Part shown: positions 1-8,964 of the stretch, in pieces | Numbering within the stretch: the first letter of the stretch is position 1 | How the letters are laid out: each line of letters begins with the position of its first letter | Assembly: GCF_000582685.1 (NCBI RefSeq) | Contig: NZ_KK073768.1 | Span: 1,750,224-1,814,223 of the forward strand | Origin: [Scytonema hofmanni] UTEX 2349 | GTDB taxonomy: Bacteria; Cyanobacteriota; Cyanobacteriia; Cyanobacteriales; Nostocaceae | DNA: 64,000 nt | Direction of reading: 5' to 3' | The notes under the pieces: model-generated | Databases searched by the model: none | The model's input: the letters and a program-made list of their open reading frames with translations, nothing else | Told to the model about the DNA's origin: nothing | Made by a program: the position numbers and the translations under genes

Positions 1-11
1 AAATTCAAAGT

Positions 12-32
12 CTCTCTCCTTTTAGGAGAGAG
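12..32. repeat. Short hairpin, CTCTCTCCT arms
   Basis: Two 9-nt complementary arms (12-20 and 24-32) around a TTT loop. This is a terminator-like or dispersed hairpin; no gene on its left side is visible in the window. Confidence 0.5.
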
Positions 33-112
33 ATTTAGAGAGAGGTTTTCCAGATACCGTGAAAAGTCAGGAATATTAATATGAAATTCCTAATTATTGC
101 TAGAGACGTTCC

Positions 113-245
113 AATACGGTTCGGATAAAATTTTTTGATGAAAATTATAGATCACAAAGACGCGATAAATCGCCGTCTTTACAATAAAAAGTCCTTTGTA
201 GAGACGGCGATTTATCGCGTCTCCTGCCCTAACCGAACCGTATTG
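113..245. mobile_element. MITE-like insertion nested in a palindromic repeat
   Basis: The segment is bounded by 12-bp terminal inverted repeats, AATACGGTTCGG (113-124) and its complement (233-244). Both sides carry the 11-mer AGAGACGTTCC (102-112 and 246-256), which looks like a target duplication inside a 29-bp palindromic repeat. Inside it are two inverted copies of another palindrome (158-181 and 199-223) with a GCGAT/ATCGC core. There is no coding capacity, so a non-autonomous element is the likely reading. Confidence 0.5.
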
Positions 246-272
246 AGAGACGTTCCGGCGGAACGTCTCTAC
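246..272. repeat. Small dispersed palindrome, TTCC-GGAA core
   Basis: Member of the window-wide palindrome family with arms GAGACGTTCC and GGAACGTCTC. This copy appears to be the one split by the adjacent 133-bp insertion. Confidence 0.6.
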
Positions 273-398
273 AAAGGCGGGTTTTAATGTTACAATCATC
301 CGTCAAAATTTAAAATTCATATTTAAAATCAGCAACGCCCCATGTTCTATTTATACTCATCTGCGTCTATCCGCGTTTATCTGCGGTTTAAACTCTTA

Positions 399-2522
399 TT
401 ACCCCAATCCGAGAAAACCAGAAATCAGCGGCAACAATTTACCACACGCTTCAACCAATGTAGCCGCGCTGGGTAAACCAGAAATTGTCCCTTTTAAAAT
501 CTTCATAGCCGTTTTCGCTGACTTTTGCATCGCTCCTTCTTGGGGATTTTTCCCTGCTTCTGCTAAAGCCTTCACTTGTTCTAAAGCCTCGGCTTTATCT
601 TCCTCGCTTAAATTTGTGTCAGCTTCAATTGCTGTTTGCAATTGCGTCAATAATTCCTTAATTCCCGGTTTCTCTGGTTCATCAGATTTTGGTAACTCGT
701 TGATAGTGTTTGTTACCGTACCGCTGATTTCACCTAAATTCAAAGCTTGTCCGCTAGCATTAAAATCTCCGCCGACACTGCCAATATTGATTTTGCGGCT
801 GGCATCATTGCTGTTAGTCATATTTTGATTTTCTAATTTATTTTCAACTTGAACATTTATAGGTTTATTCGCTAAAGAGATAATCATCTCTGGAATCTTC
901 GCACTTTGTTGGCGATGAAAGAGTATTTCGTCATCTTTAGCTTGTAGTACTGCTTTATATTTTTCTTCTACAGCTTGCAGTGCTATTTGATAATTGTTTG
1001 TAAAGTCGCTATGAATCTTTTCTTTATCAGCACCATCAGGTACACCGACTTTAACGACAACAACCCCATCACCTTTATTTTCAATACTCTGTAGGGCTAA
1101 TTCTGTGTCTTCATTTTCGGCTTGTACTTTATTGAAAGCGGTAACAAAAGCTTTCCAGTCGATGCCGTTGCGGAATATTAAATCAACTGTATTTAAAACC
1201 TCTTCAAACAGCTTGGTAAATTCCCCTGGTTGAAAGTCGCCACTACTGGGACGGCATTCGCGGTCATCGATTCCCAGTTTGGGATATTCTAGAAGATAGA
1301 CAAAGCGACAATCTACATTATCTAACTTAGTTGTACTGTCAATATTCCATGCTTCTACACAAGCGCCGGTCATTTGAGCGCTGGTAAAATCAGTGGTAAC
1401 AGCTTGAGTGAGAGTCAGGTTTGCCCACTCTAAACAAGCTCTTTCAAAGGTGGCTACAATAATATCAGCACCTTTAAAATTAGCCTCTTTCAAGTCTGCA
1501 CCTTTGAGATTTGCGCCTCTTAAGTTAGCACCAGCATAGGATTTGTTTTTACCATTGCAAGTGACGAGCAAATTGAGAACATCTCGGTTAGTTAATATGG
1601 TGTTGCCAACTCTGGAAAATTCAAGTTTTTTGGCTTCGTAAAAACGGGTGCGTATTAGGTTTGCTTTTCTAAAATCTGTGTTTTTGAGAATTGCACCAGT
1701 AAAATTAGCATTAATCAAATTAGCACCACGAAAACTTGTGCCACCTGTAGCAGCAAAGGCAATGGCAAAAGAGCGAATCCATGCGTCTTGTTGATCTCCA
1801 GCTAAACTACACCAACGAATGTAAGTACCAAGAAGCGTTAAGACTCCAACAAAGGTCAACGCAAAGGCTCTGACAAAAACTTCAGTGAAAGCATAGTCGA
1901 AGATAACAACTATAGTGTTGATGAAGGCGACAGCGAAGACGACGGCGATGACTTCAGTCATCAAGCCAGCTAAGGTTCCAGCGACAGCAACAGCAACGGC
2001 TCCGGTAAGAGCAAAGGCAAAGGTGAAGATAAAAGCTCCGGCGAAAACAAGAGTGAGAACACCAATAAATTTGAAAGCTGTGATTGAGACTCCCACTACG
2101 TTGACGATATAGGCTGCGGTAACGGCTACAACTGCGGCGAAGACCGGGGTTCCTAATCTTGCTATTAAACCCTTCTTGTGGATAGTGACAAAAAACAAGA
2201 GTGGAAGCACAATTAGCCAGACTAGAACAACGATGACTCTTTTAACGTTAGTTTCAAAAATAAATGCTTGAAATGGTACCGGTATACTAAATACAATTAA
2301 TGAAACGCCTGATAACCCCGACAGCAGCCATGAGACTATAAGCAACCCAATTACCCAACGCTTTTGTAGTCCAGCTTTAGCACCTGTGAAGTCAGCATCT
2401 TTAAGAATAGCGCTGGTAAAATTTGCCCCTCTAATATCTGCCTTGCTAAAGTTTGCCCCAGTCAGGTTTTGACCTTTAAAAGAGCGACCTCGGAGATTTT
2501 GACCGGAGTAGTCTGGCGGCAT
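399..2522 (-). CDS. Pentapeptide-repeat membrane protein with conserved C-terminal tail
   Basis: The 707-residue product begins with eight or so A(N/D)LxG-type pentapeptides (residues about 8-48). A long hydrophobic region (about 55-240) holds roughly six membrane segments rich in A/F/V. A second pentapeptide block follows (about 262-300 and 327-400). Next come a soluble region with GEFTKLFEEVLNTVD (about 433-447), a probable coiled coil (about 505-545), a short Gly/Asn-rich stretch (about 575-610) and a charged helix. The protein ends in a hydrophobic Ala/Gly/Leu helix (about 670-707). Pentapeptide repeats fold as right-handed beta-helices and often serve as scaffolds; no enzymatic motif is visible. 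From memory, related tails occur behind other cyanobacterial pentapeptide domains. The start is ATG at 2522. Membrane location is inferred and function is unknown. Confidence 0.8.
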   Translation of the reverse strand: MPPDYSGQNLRGRSFKGQNLTGANFSKADIRGANFTSAILKDADFTGAKAGLQKRWVIGLLIVSWLLSGLSGVSLIVFSIPVPFQAFIFETNVKRVIVVLVWLIVLPLLFFVTIHKKGLIARLGTPVFAAVVAVTAAYIVNVVGVSITAFKFIGVLTLVFAGAFIFTFAFALTGAVAVAVAGTLAGLMTEVIAVVFAVAFINTIVVIFDYAFTEVFVRAFALTFVGVLTLLGTYIRWCSLAGDQQDAWIRSFAIAFAATGGTSFRGANLINANFTGAILKNTDFRKANLIRTRFYEAKKLEFSRVGNTILTNRDVLNLLVTCNGKNKSYAGANLRGANLKGADLKEANFKGADIIVATFERACLEWANLTLTQAVTTDFTSAQMTGACVEAWNIDSTTKLDNVDCRFVYLLEYPKLGIDDRECRPSSGDFQPGEFTKLFEEVLNTVDLIFRNGIDWKAFVTAFNKVQAENEDTELALQSIENKGDGVVVVKVGVPDGADKEKIHSDFTNNYQIALQAVEEKYKAVLQAKDDEILFHRQQSAKIPEMIISLANKPINVQVENKLENQNMTNSNDASRKINIGSVGGDFNASGQALNLGEISGTVTNTINELPKSDEPEKPGIKELLTQLQTAIEADTNLSEEDKAEALEQVKALAEAGKNPQEGAMQKSAKTAMKILKGTISGLPSAATLVEACGKLLPLISGFLGLG

Positions 2523-2745
2523 AACTGGGTCATTATCAGGTTATTGATGAGATTGTATACAACTTTGCTGGGCAATATTCCGGCTTTTGGCAAAATAAAG
2601 AATATACAAAAATTTTGGATGCAACACGCGGTATAAGAGCTTAACTGTGCGTCTCTACCTTTGAATGCTGAATTTATCAACAGCAATATTGAAGTTGGTG
2701 TAACCTAATACCGTTTCACAAAAACCTTGATACAAATACAGACCT

Positions 2746-2774
2746 GTAGAGACGTTCCGCCGGAACGTCTCTAC
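2746..2774. repeat. Small dispersed palindrome (29 bp), TTCCGCCGGAA core
   Basis: A perfect 29-bp palindrome apart from its centre, with arms GTAGAGACGTTCC and GGAACGTCTCTAC. It is followed by a tail ending TTTGCTGTA at 2804, resembling the right end of the 110-bp MITE seen at 3860-3969. Confidence 0.8.
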
Positions 2775-2837
2775 GTGTATTCAACAAAAACGCAATTTGC
2801 TGTATGTATCGCTATTAACGTGAAATAATATAACATC

Positions 2838-3205
2838 TTGCACCATTCTCAAGAGCGCATCCAGACCCGCCCGGAAATCAATTTCCACAGATGATAGCAT
2901 AAGTCCATTGAAACTGATAACTTGCATTAGTTGCAACAACCGCCTCAGAATGAATTCTGAGGCTAATAGCTCGCATTCGTCTAAAGACGACTGAGCAAGG
3001 GTTTGAGTCCACAAAGCGTGGACTTTAGCTAAAAGCTGTGGAGTTTTAACTCTGGGCGGGCGATGGTGCTAATTGAGAATGGTGCAAGTTATCAGTTGAA
3101 ATGGACTAAAATTCTTACCGAGTCGTCTTTAGACGACTTTAGCTACTTGCTGTGGGAATTTATTCCTCGGCGGGTTATTGAGACTGCTGCAAGATATCAG
3201 CCCCT
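2838..3205. repeat. Cluster of inverted repeats, MITE-like gap
   Basis: This fills most of the 873-bp gap between 2523 and 3395, where no convincing gene is present. A perfect 15-bp inverted repeat TTGCACCATTCTCAA lies at 2838-2852 and 3073-3087. A second imperfect pair built on AGTCCATT and TTATCAGTT lies near 2900-2925 and 3083-3107. Between and beside them are short palindromes such as CCTCAGAATGAATTCTGAGG (2942-2961) and AGTCGTCTTTAGACGACT (around 3119-3137). The arrangement suggests overlapping non-autonomous elements or REP-like hairpins. Confidence 0.5.
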
Positions 3206-3395
3206 CACTAGCGGCGATCGCCACTAGCAATATATGAAAGAAACACATTTGTTTTTTTGCGCGTTTCTACTTATAAGGAACTACGGTATTTTTTATCTTA
3301 ATTCATGACAAGGTAAAAAATCTTTCTTTTGGCTTTTTTAGCGATCGCTTGGAGACTGTATCCTTTAAGTATAGAATTGATAGGATATGGAATTT

Positions 3396-3836
3396 ATGAA
3401 TAACAAAAAGAAAGATAATTATCCTGAGAATACAACCGACATTGAGTTATCTAATCGCGAAGGGAAAGAAACTCCTAAAACACTTGATGTAGACGGTCAT
3501 CGTCCAATTGACCCAAGTAGTATTCAAATTTCTGATACTTATGACATAGACGGTGAGCGTCCAATTGCCAAGAGTAATTTTAGCTCTTGTGATAGTTATG
3601 AAATAGATGGTCAGCGTCCAATTGGCAAGAGCAATTTTGAGAATCATCATACCCTAGACGTAGACGGTCATCGTCCAATTGACCCAGGTGATTTAGAGAT
3701 TGAAGGTACTTATGATATTGATGGTGAACGTCCGATCGCTAAAAGCAATTTTCACGTTTCTGACACGATTGACATCGATGGTCAACGTCCAATCACCTCA
3801 AATAAACCGCAAAAATCGGAAAATATCAAAGATTGA
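3396..3836 (+). CDS. Unrecognised protein of six 19-residue DGxRPI repeats
   Basis: About 146 residues, acidic and hydrophilic, with no signal peptide or membrane segment. After a Lys/Asn-rich leader come six consecutive 19-residue units, each with a core (V/I)DG(H/E/Q)RPI. The core residue runs H, E, Q, H, E, Q, so there is a higher-order 57-residue duplication; at DNA level the two halves are offset by exactly 171 bp and still nearly identical around 3488 and 3660. Two ATGs are possible: 3387 lies only 1 nt after AGGA, while 3396 has about 10 nt spacing, so 3396 is preferred. From memory, cyanobacteria encode other uncharacterised proteins with G-x-R-P-(I/V) repeats. Function unknown; a multi-core precursor, a binding scaffold or a metal-binding acidic repeat are all possible. 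Confidence 0.75.
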   Translation: MNNKKKDNYPENTTDIELSNREGKETPKTLDVDGHRPIDPSSIQISDTYDIDGERPIAKSNFSSCDSYEIDGQRPIGKSNFENHHTLDVDGHRPIDPGDLEIEGTYDIDGERPIAKSNFHVSDTIDIDGQRPITSNKPQKSENIKD

Positions 3837-3859
3837 TTATGTAGACTAGTTCCCATACT

Positions 3860-3969
3860 TACAGCAGATTGCGTTGTTATGAAATACATGTAGAGACTAC
3901 CAAGTGCTACGTCTGAGAGCGGGTTTTGGGTTTTACGTATGTACCTCCTAAGGAGTGAAATTTGCTGTA
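3860..3969. mobile_element. 110-bp MITE, TACAGCAGATT ends
   Basis: Ends TACAGCAGATT and AATTTGCTGTA are near-perfect inverted repeats, each beginning or ending in TA, which would fit a TA-target (IS630/mariner-like) element. The core is a degenerate copy of the GTAGAGAC palindrome. The right third (CCTAAGGAGTGAAAT) matches the 110-bp copy at 52264-52373. Confidence 0.6.
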
Positions 3970-4077
3970 GTTATGCGATCGCACATCATCAGAATATCCC
4001 TCAGTCAGCTGTAGTGCGATCGCAATATCACTTCCCGTAGTATGCTTGTAATTGCATGTTACTAGGCGGTAAATTGT

Positions 4078-5253
4078 ATGACGCCTCAATTTGAATATAG
4101 CCAGAATGTCAATCCCGAAGATGTTCTACGGTTAGGTAATATTCTTAAGCAGTGTTTTCTCGAACTTAGTGAAAACGAAAGCTACATCAATCGCGTTGGT
4201 GTAGAAAACCTCCGTGTCATCCATCAAAATAAGGAAATTGCTGGGGGACTAGCGCTGATTTCGATGAGTCAATGGTGGGGTGGTGTAAGTGTACCGATGA
4301 CGGGAATTGCCGCAGTTGGCATTGCTTGTGAATATCGCGGAACAGGAGCTGCGATCGCTTTGATGCAGCACACCATCAAGGAACTTTATACTAACGGTGT
4401 ACCCATCTCCATACTCTATCCAGCTACTCAACGCTTGTATCGCAAAGCGGGATATGAGCAAGCTGGTACAACTTGCGTTTGGGAAATTCCGGCTGAGAGT
4501 ATCCAGGTTCGAGAGCAGTTATTACCTATCAAATCTGTAGTTCCGCTCAATCTTGAAGTATTTTATGACTTATACCACAAGCAAGCAACACTGAACAATG
4601 GAAATTTAAACCGCAATCAGTTTATGTGGGAGGGAGTCAGCAAACCATTGGAAAAAGAACCACTTTACGCCTATCTTATAGGGGAAGCTGACCAACCTCA
4701 AGGCTATATTATCTTCAGCCAAAACCCAGACAAGGATGGTGCTATTCTGCGAATTCACGATTGGGTAGTCCTGACAACTGCTGCTGCACAAACTTTCTGG
4801 TCATTTCTTGCCAATCATCGATCGCAAATTGACAAGATACGCTGGAGAAGTTCCCCAGTTGACTCTCTAAGTTTGCTGCTACCAGAGCAAACTGCCAAAC
4901 TAAAGCATATCAGCCGTTGGATGCTGCGGGTGATAGATGTTGTTAAAGCGTTAGAAAAGCGGGGTTATCCAAAAAAAATTCAAACTGAACTGCACTTAGA
5001 AGTTGAAGATGACTTGATCGCCGAAAACAATGGTAAATTCATTTTATCCATTGCCAACGGACGCGGTGAAGTCACAAAAGGCGGAAAAGGCGAGTTACAG
5101 TTAGACATCAAAGGATTAGCACCGCTTTACACAGGTTTATTTACACCGCAGCAATTGCAAATAGCCGGAAAACTTCAAGGTACAGAAACATCTTTAGATA
5201 CAGCTACACAAATCTTTGCAGGTTCCTCCCCTTGGATGATAGATTTCTTTTAA
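4078..5253 (+). CDS. GNAT N-acetyltransferase with C-terminal SCP2-like domain (Eis type)
   Basis: The 391-residue protein has an N-terminal GNAT domain containing the acetyl-CoA loop CEYRGTGAAIALM (about residues 82-94) followed by a helix. A second, less obvious GNAT-like region lies at about 150-280, and the last 100 residues (about 290-391) resemble an SCP2/sterol-carrier fold. This three-part layout and length are those of the Eis (enhanced intracellular survival) acetyltransferase family, which acetylate amines; the substrate here cannot be told. ATG 4078 is preceded by AGGCGG at good spacing. A TTAGTGG heptad array starts 6 nt after the stop. Confidence 0.85.
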   Translation: MTPQFEYSQNVNPEDVLRLGNILKQCFLELSENESYINRVGVENLRVIHQNKEIAGGLALISMSQWWGGVSVPMTGIAAVGIACEYRGTGAAIALMQHTIKELYTNGVPISILYPATQRLYRKAGYEQAGTTCVWEIPAESIQVREQLLPIKSVVPLNLEVFYDLYHKQATLNNGNLNRNQFMWEGVSKPLEKEPLYAYLIGEADQPQGYIIFSQNPDKDGAILRIHDWVVLTTAAAQTFWSFLANHRSQIDKIRWRSSPVDSLSLLLPEQTAKLKHISRWMLRVIDVVKALEKRGYPKKIQTELHLEVEDDLIAENNGKFILSIANGRGEVTKGGKGELQLDIKGLAPLYTGLFTPQQLQIAGKLQGTETSLDTATQIFAGSSPWMIDFF

Positions 5254-5259
5254 AAGTTA

Positions 5260-5400
5260 GTTGTTAGTGGATAGTGGTTAGTGGATAGTTGTTAGTGGAT
5301 AGTGGTTAGTGGGGAGCGTAGATAACCATTAAGTGTCAACCATCAACTAACAACCACCACCCAAGAACTAACAACTAACAACCATCAACTAACAACCAAC
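5260..5400. repeat. STRR heptad array, TTAGTGG then CAACCA blocks
   Basis: A block of TTAGTTG/TTAGTGG/ATAGTGG heptads (5260-5315) is followed by a block of partly complementary CAACTAA/CAACCAT heptads (5338-5400). The transcript could fold into a long imperfect hairpin. The array runs up to the start codon of the next gene, leaving no visible Shine-Dalgarno sequence. Confidence 0.75.
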
Positions 5401-5403
5401 AAT

Positions 5404-6324
5404 ATGATGCATCAAAGTTCCGGTCGCTGGCGTTTAGGACTGTTGCTATCGCTTGTGACCGTTTTTTTATGGGGAATTCTACCTATTGCTTTGGCGGTAA
5501 CATTGCAAACACTTGATGTTTACACTGTTACTTGGTTTCGCTTTGTGGTGTCATTTGCATTGCTTGCCGCTTATTTGGGAGTGCGAGGTAAATTACCAAC
5601 CTTAATACAACTGCGTTCTGCTTCTTGGAAGTTGTTAGCGATCGCTATTATCTTTTTGGCTAGTAATTATGTTCTTTTCTTGCAAGGTTTAGCGTTAACA
5701 TCACCCGCTAACGCCGAAGTTATCATTCAACTAGCGCCGGTGTTATTAGGTTTCGGTGGTTTAGTTCTTTTTCACGAACGTTATAAATTGCGTCAGTGGC
5801 TGGGTGTGAGTGTACTAATTTTTGGTTTTTTATTGTTCTTTCACGAACAATTAAATAATTTAATTACAGCGCGTGGAGCATATCTTTTAGGTACTAGTTT
5901 AACTGTATTGGGAGCGATCGCATGGGCGATTTATGCTTTAGCACAAAAACAATTATTACAATCTTTATCTTCTGCCAGCATTATGCTGATTATTTATGGA
6001 GGATGTACTTTATTATTCACTCCCTTTGCTCATCCAAATACAATTTTGACACTCGATTTTTTGCATGGCGGAATGTTGTTTTTTTGTGCTTTAAATACTT
6101 TAATTGCTTACGGTGCTTTTGCAGAAGCATTAGAGCATTGGGAAGCATCGCGGGTAAGTGCAGTATTGGCTACGGCTCCGATTGTGACTTTAATATCAGT
6201 TGAAGTTGTATCAGTTGTGGCAAGTACTTTAATTGCGCCAGAACGTCTAACTTTGACAGGCATACTGGGCGCGGTTTTGGTTGTATCTGGTTGTGTAGCG
6301 ATCGCTTTGGGAAAATCCAATTAA
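5404..6324 (+). CDS. EamA/DMT-family membrane transporter
   Basis: The 306-residue product is almost entirely hydrophobic, with about ten membrane segments arranged as two EamA halves (about residues 12-145 and 160-300). The first half ends with SPANAEVIIQLAPVL and the second has the matching SRVSAVLATAPIVT motif, as in drug/metabolite exporters. It should sit in the cytoplasmic membrane and export a small metabolite; the substrate is not predictable. ATG is taken at 5404 (a second ATG is at 5407). No ribosome binding site is seen because a CAACCA heptad array abuts the start, and the preceding gene ends 150 bp upstream. Confidence 0.88.
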   Translation: MMHQSSGRWRLGLLLSLVTVFLWGILPIALAVTLQTLDVYTVTWFRFVVSFALLAAYLGVRGKLPTLIQLRSASWKLLAIAIIFLASNYVLFLQGLALTSPANAEVIIQLAPVLLGFGGLVLFHERYKLRQWLGVSVLIFGFLLFFHEQLNNLITARGAYLLGTSLTVLGAIAWAIYALAQKQLLQSLSSASIMLIIYGGCTLLFTPFAHPNTILTLDFLHGGMLFFCALNTLIAYGAFAEALEHWEASRVSAVLATAPIVTLISVEVVSVVASTLIAPERLTLTGILGAVLVVSGCVAIALGKSN

Positions 6325-6647
6325 TCTAAATTATTATCTAAGTAAATTTACTGGATTTTGCTGCAACTTAATTCCTGATTCATTGTTCCATTTTTCATAC
6401 TGAAGCAGATTAATTTATTATTTGTTATGATGTAATAGCTACCTAAGAATTGTTAATTCATATCTTGCGAAGTAAGTAATTTGACTTATGTTAATAACTC
6501 TCAAGAAATTTTATTTTGAATTTCTTAATTAGAGAAAAAACAAAAATCAATACTTCACCAGGCGAATGGAATTTCCAAGATCCAGGGTGTCCGTAACTAC
6601 CAAAGCAAACGCCTCTTAAAACAACATCACCATTCAACAGTTGATCG
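6325..6647. other. AT-rich gap, no gene seen
   Basis: This 323-bp stretch separates the EamA gene from the hydrolase gene. It is AT-rich with no convincing ORF, array or strong hairpin. A promoter for the hydrolase gene is expected here, but no clear -35/-10 pair could be singled out. Confidence 0.4.
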
Positions 6648-8324
6648 ATGAACAGCTTGTTTGGTAATTGGACCAGCACCCTGAGAAAAAACTTTCTATG
6701 GCTGGTTCTCTCAACGCTGCTGCCTACACTTGGGATGAGTAATTCAGCACGGGCAGCAGAGCGAATTTATGCATCTTACTCGGCTCTAGAGCGTTCTATT
6801 TCCATCAATGCTTTGGAAGATTACGCGAAAAAGGGTGTAATTGACGACGATTTGGCAGTTTATCAGCAATATGTGCAACCACAACAGCTTCAGGAGTTAC
6901 GTCGTGCTTTAGTCACACCAATCAAAGTTAACTCCGTAGCGGTTTCGCAATTTCTTTACACACCCCAAGGAGAATTTCTTCTCGGACGTTTGGGAGAAGT
7001 GATTAAAAGCGAATCTCGTCAACCCAAACCCGGATTTCATGCTTTACGTTCAGCGCTGATTTTAGCTTCTGCGGAACCACAAGGCTTAACGTTATTAAAT
7101 TTGTTAAGAAAGTATCCCAGCCGCAGCATCCACATTGATTTAGCCCGTAGCCTGGGGATAGCCGGAGAACTGGAAAAACTCGTTAGTGAGACCAATCGAG
7201 CGATCGCCGCAGTTTCCCAAAAGTCTAATACAGAAGCCGCGACTATCCAACCATCACCAAATCTTTCGCAATTGCCAGACTTACGTCGCAAAGGACAGTT
7301 TGCAGTCAAAGATAAACAGACACTAAAGATTTTTGACTTAGCACGGAATCGGCTTTTACTGACTGATGTTTACCTTCCCAATATTTCCAAACCTGCACCA
7401 GTAATTGTAATTTCTCATGGTGTCGGTTCAGACAGCGGCAACTTTGAATATTTAGCGAATCACTTAGCATCCTACGGGTTTGTTGTGGTTGTTCCCAATC
7501 ATCCGGGTAGCGATGCCAAACAACTGCAATCCCTTTTGAATGGACGCGCTAATGAAGCTGCAAAACCAGAGGAATTTGTTGACCGTCCTTTAGATGTCAA
7601 ACATGTACTTGATGAATTGGAGATGCGGAACAAATCCGATTCTCGATTTAAAGGACGGCTAAATCTGCAACAAGTTGGCGTAATTGGTCAATCATTTGGT
7701 GGCTACACAGCTTTAGCTTTGGCTGGTGCTAAAATTAACTTTCAGCAATTAGGAAAAGATTGTACTCAGCAGGCGTTAAAACATACTTGGAATGTATCTT
7801 TATTGCTTCAATGTCGCGCTTTGCTATTGCCAAACAATCAGTATAACTTGCGGGATGAGAGAGTTAAAGCAGCGATCGCTCTTAATCCAATTACTAACAG
7901 TATCTTCGGAGAAGCTGGTTTAAAGGAAATTCAAACTCCCGTGATGATTGTTGGCAGCAGTGATGATACCATTGCCCCAGCTTTATACGAACAAATTCTG
8001 CCGTTTTCCTGGATTGCCAACACCCAAAAGTACCTAGTTATGCTTGAAGGTGGAACCCACTTTTCGACCATTGGCGAAACCAAGAACACCACTGAACAAG
8101 TAGGATTACCTTCAGCGATAGTTGGTGACAATCCAGCACAAGCGCGTCGTTACATAAATGCTTTGAGTTTGCCTTTTTTTGAAACTTACGTTGCCAGAAC
8201 CTCAAAATACATTCCTTACCTCAACGCAGCTTACGTCAAAAGCATTTCCAGCCAACCTGTCGGTTTAAGTCTCGTCCAGTCATTGACGACAACCGAATTA
8301 GCGCAAGCACTAAATGGTGAATAG
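6648..8324 (+). CDS. Exported alpha/beta hydrolase with N-terminal DUF1400-like domain
   Basis: The 558-residue protein starts with a signal-like segment (charged N-terminus, hydrophobic core, cleavage plausible after ARA near residue 36). Residues about 37-180 form the all-helical domain usually called DUF1400, which precedes hydrolases in cyanobacteria. The hydrolase domain has an oxyanion-type HGVGSDSGN, a nucleophile elbow GQSFGG (Ser near 348), an Asp in SSDDTIAP (near 438) and a His in GTHFSTIG (near 471), forming a full catalytic triad of the dienelactone hydrolase/PAF-acetylhydrolase type. It probably acts on an ester outside the cytoplasm; the substrate is unknown. TTAGTTG heptads begin at the stop codon. 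Confidence 0.85.
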   Translation: MNSLFGNWTSTLRKNFLWLVLSTLLPTLGMSNSARAAERIYASYSALERSISINALEDYAKKGVIDDDLAVYQQYVQPQQLQELRRALVTPIKVNSVAVSQFLYTPQGEFLLGRLGEVIKSESRQPKPGFHALRSALILASAEPQGLTLLNLLRKYPSRSIHIDLARSLGIAGELEKLVSETNRAIAAVSQKSNTEAATIQPSPNLSQLPDLRRKGQFAVKDKQTLKIFDLARNRLLLTDVYLPNISKPAPVIVISHGVGSDSGNFEYLANHLASYGFVVVVPNHPGSDAKQLQSLLNGRANEAAKPEEFVDRPLDVKHVLDELEMRNKSDSRFKGRLNLQQVGVIGQSFGGYTALALAGAKINFQQLGKDCTQQALKHTWNVSLLLQCRALLLPNNQYNLRDERVKAAIALNPITNSIFGEAGLKEIQTPVMIVGSSDDTIAPALYEQILPFSWIANTQKYLVMLEGGTHFSTIGETKNTTEQVGLPSAIVGDNPAQARRYINALSLPFFETYVARTSKYIPYLNAAYVKSISSQPVGLSLVQSLTTTELAQALNGE

Positions 8325-8362
8325 TTAGTTGTTAGTGGATAATTGTTAGTGGATAGTTGTTG
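8322..8362 (+). repeat. STRR heptads at a stop codon
   Basis: TAGTTAG/TTGTTAG/TGGATAG heptads start exactly at the hydrolase stop and run toward the next gene. Same family as the arrays at 5260, 12263, 15238 and 19899. Confidence 0.65.
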
Positions 8363-8388
8363 GTTGTCAAAAAGTACCCCATTCCTCT

Positions 8389-8685
8389 ATGAGAGCCAGA
8401 ATTGAAAACAGCGTACTTTTCTTACACCACGAGGACTTACCAGAATTTAAAAAAGGTGGTTCCGTGGTGAGGAATTCATACTTTTGGGCATTGCGTTCAA
8501 TTGCTGGTCGTGCTGCACGTTATCGTGATTGGGAATATGAATCAGAAGTTTGGATAGCGCTGTCGCGGATGCTTTTATCCTTTACAGAATCTGGTTATTT
8601 AGGCTTAAAAGAAACCACCCTCGAATTTCCTCTATCTCAAGGTGAAATTCCCGATCTACTGCGGTCTATTTCCACCTGGGAATAG
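8389..8685 (+). CDS. Conserved-looking small protein, unknown
   Basis: The 98-residue product has no signal peptide or membrane segment and a balanced, globular composition, with a Trp/Tyr/Arg-rich middle (WALRSIAGRAARYRDWEYES) and a helical C-terminal half. I do not recognise the family. Its codon use and HIP1-bearing surroundings match neighbouring genes, so it is likely real. It lies between the hydrolase and truB on the same strand, but 279 bp separate it from truB, so co-transcription is uncertain. ATG at 8389 is the only reasonable start. Confidence 0.6.
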   Translation: MRARIENSVLFLHHEDLPEFKKGGSVVRNSYFWALRSIAGRAARYRDWEYESEVWIALSRMLLSFTESGYLGLKETTLEFPLSQGEIPDLLRSISTWE

Positions 8686-8964
8686 TTTTTCTCGTAGCGA
8701 TCGCTACCCTACGGGAAAGCTCCGCTAACAGCGCTCAATTAGCATAATACGTTATGAATAAATAGCGCTAAAGTCAATTCTCTCCAACCACAACACTCAT
8801 TGGTTGATATTCTGATTGTGACGGCTCTTGATTTGATTAATCCGAAACATCTAAAAAACTGCTTTACAGACTGTTGCTACTGTACTTCATGAACCTGCAA
8901 TCCGCTGTATATTTAATTTGAACCGCTGACTTAACAACGCTCCAACTAACCAATACCAAAATCT

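Noticed and set aside
90..299. 69-codon minus-strand ORF
   Set aside because: Made entirely of palindromic repeats and a MITE; the peptide repeats RNVS-type palindrome translations.
2781..3014. 77-codon minus-strand ORF
   Set aside because: Lies on the inverted-repeat cluster; no protein-like conservation pattern or ribosome site.
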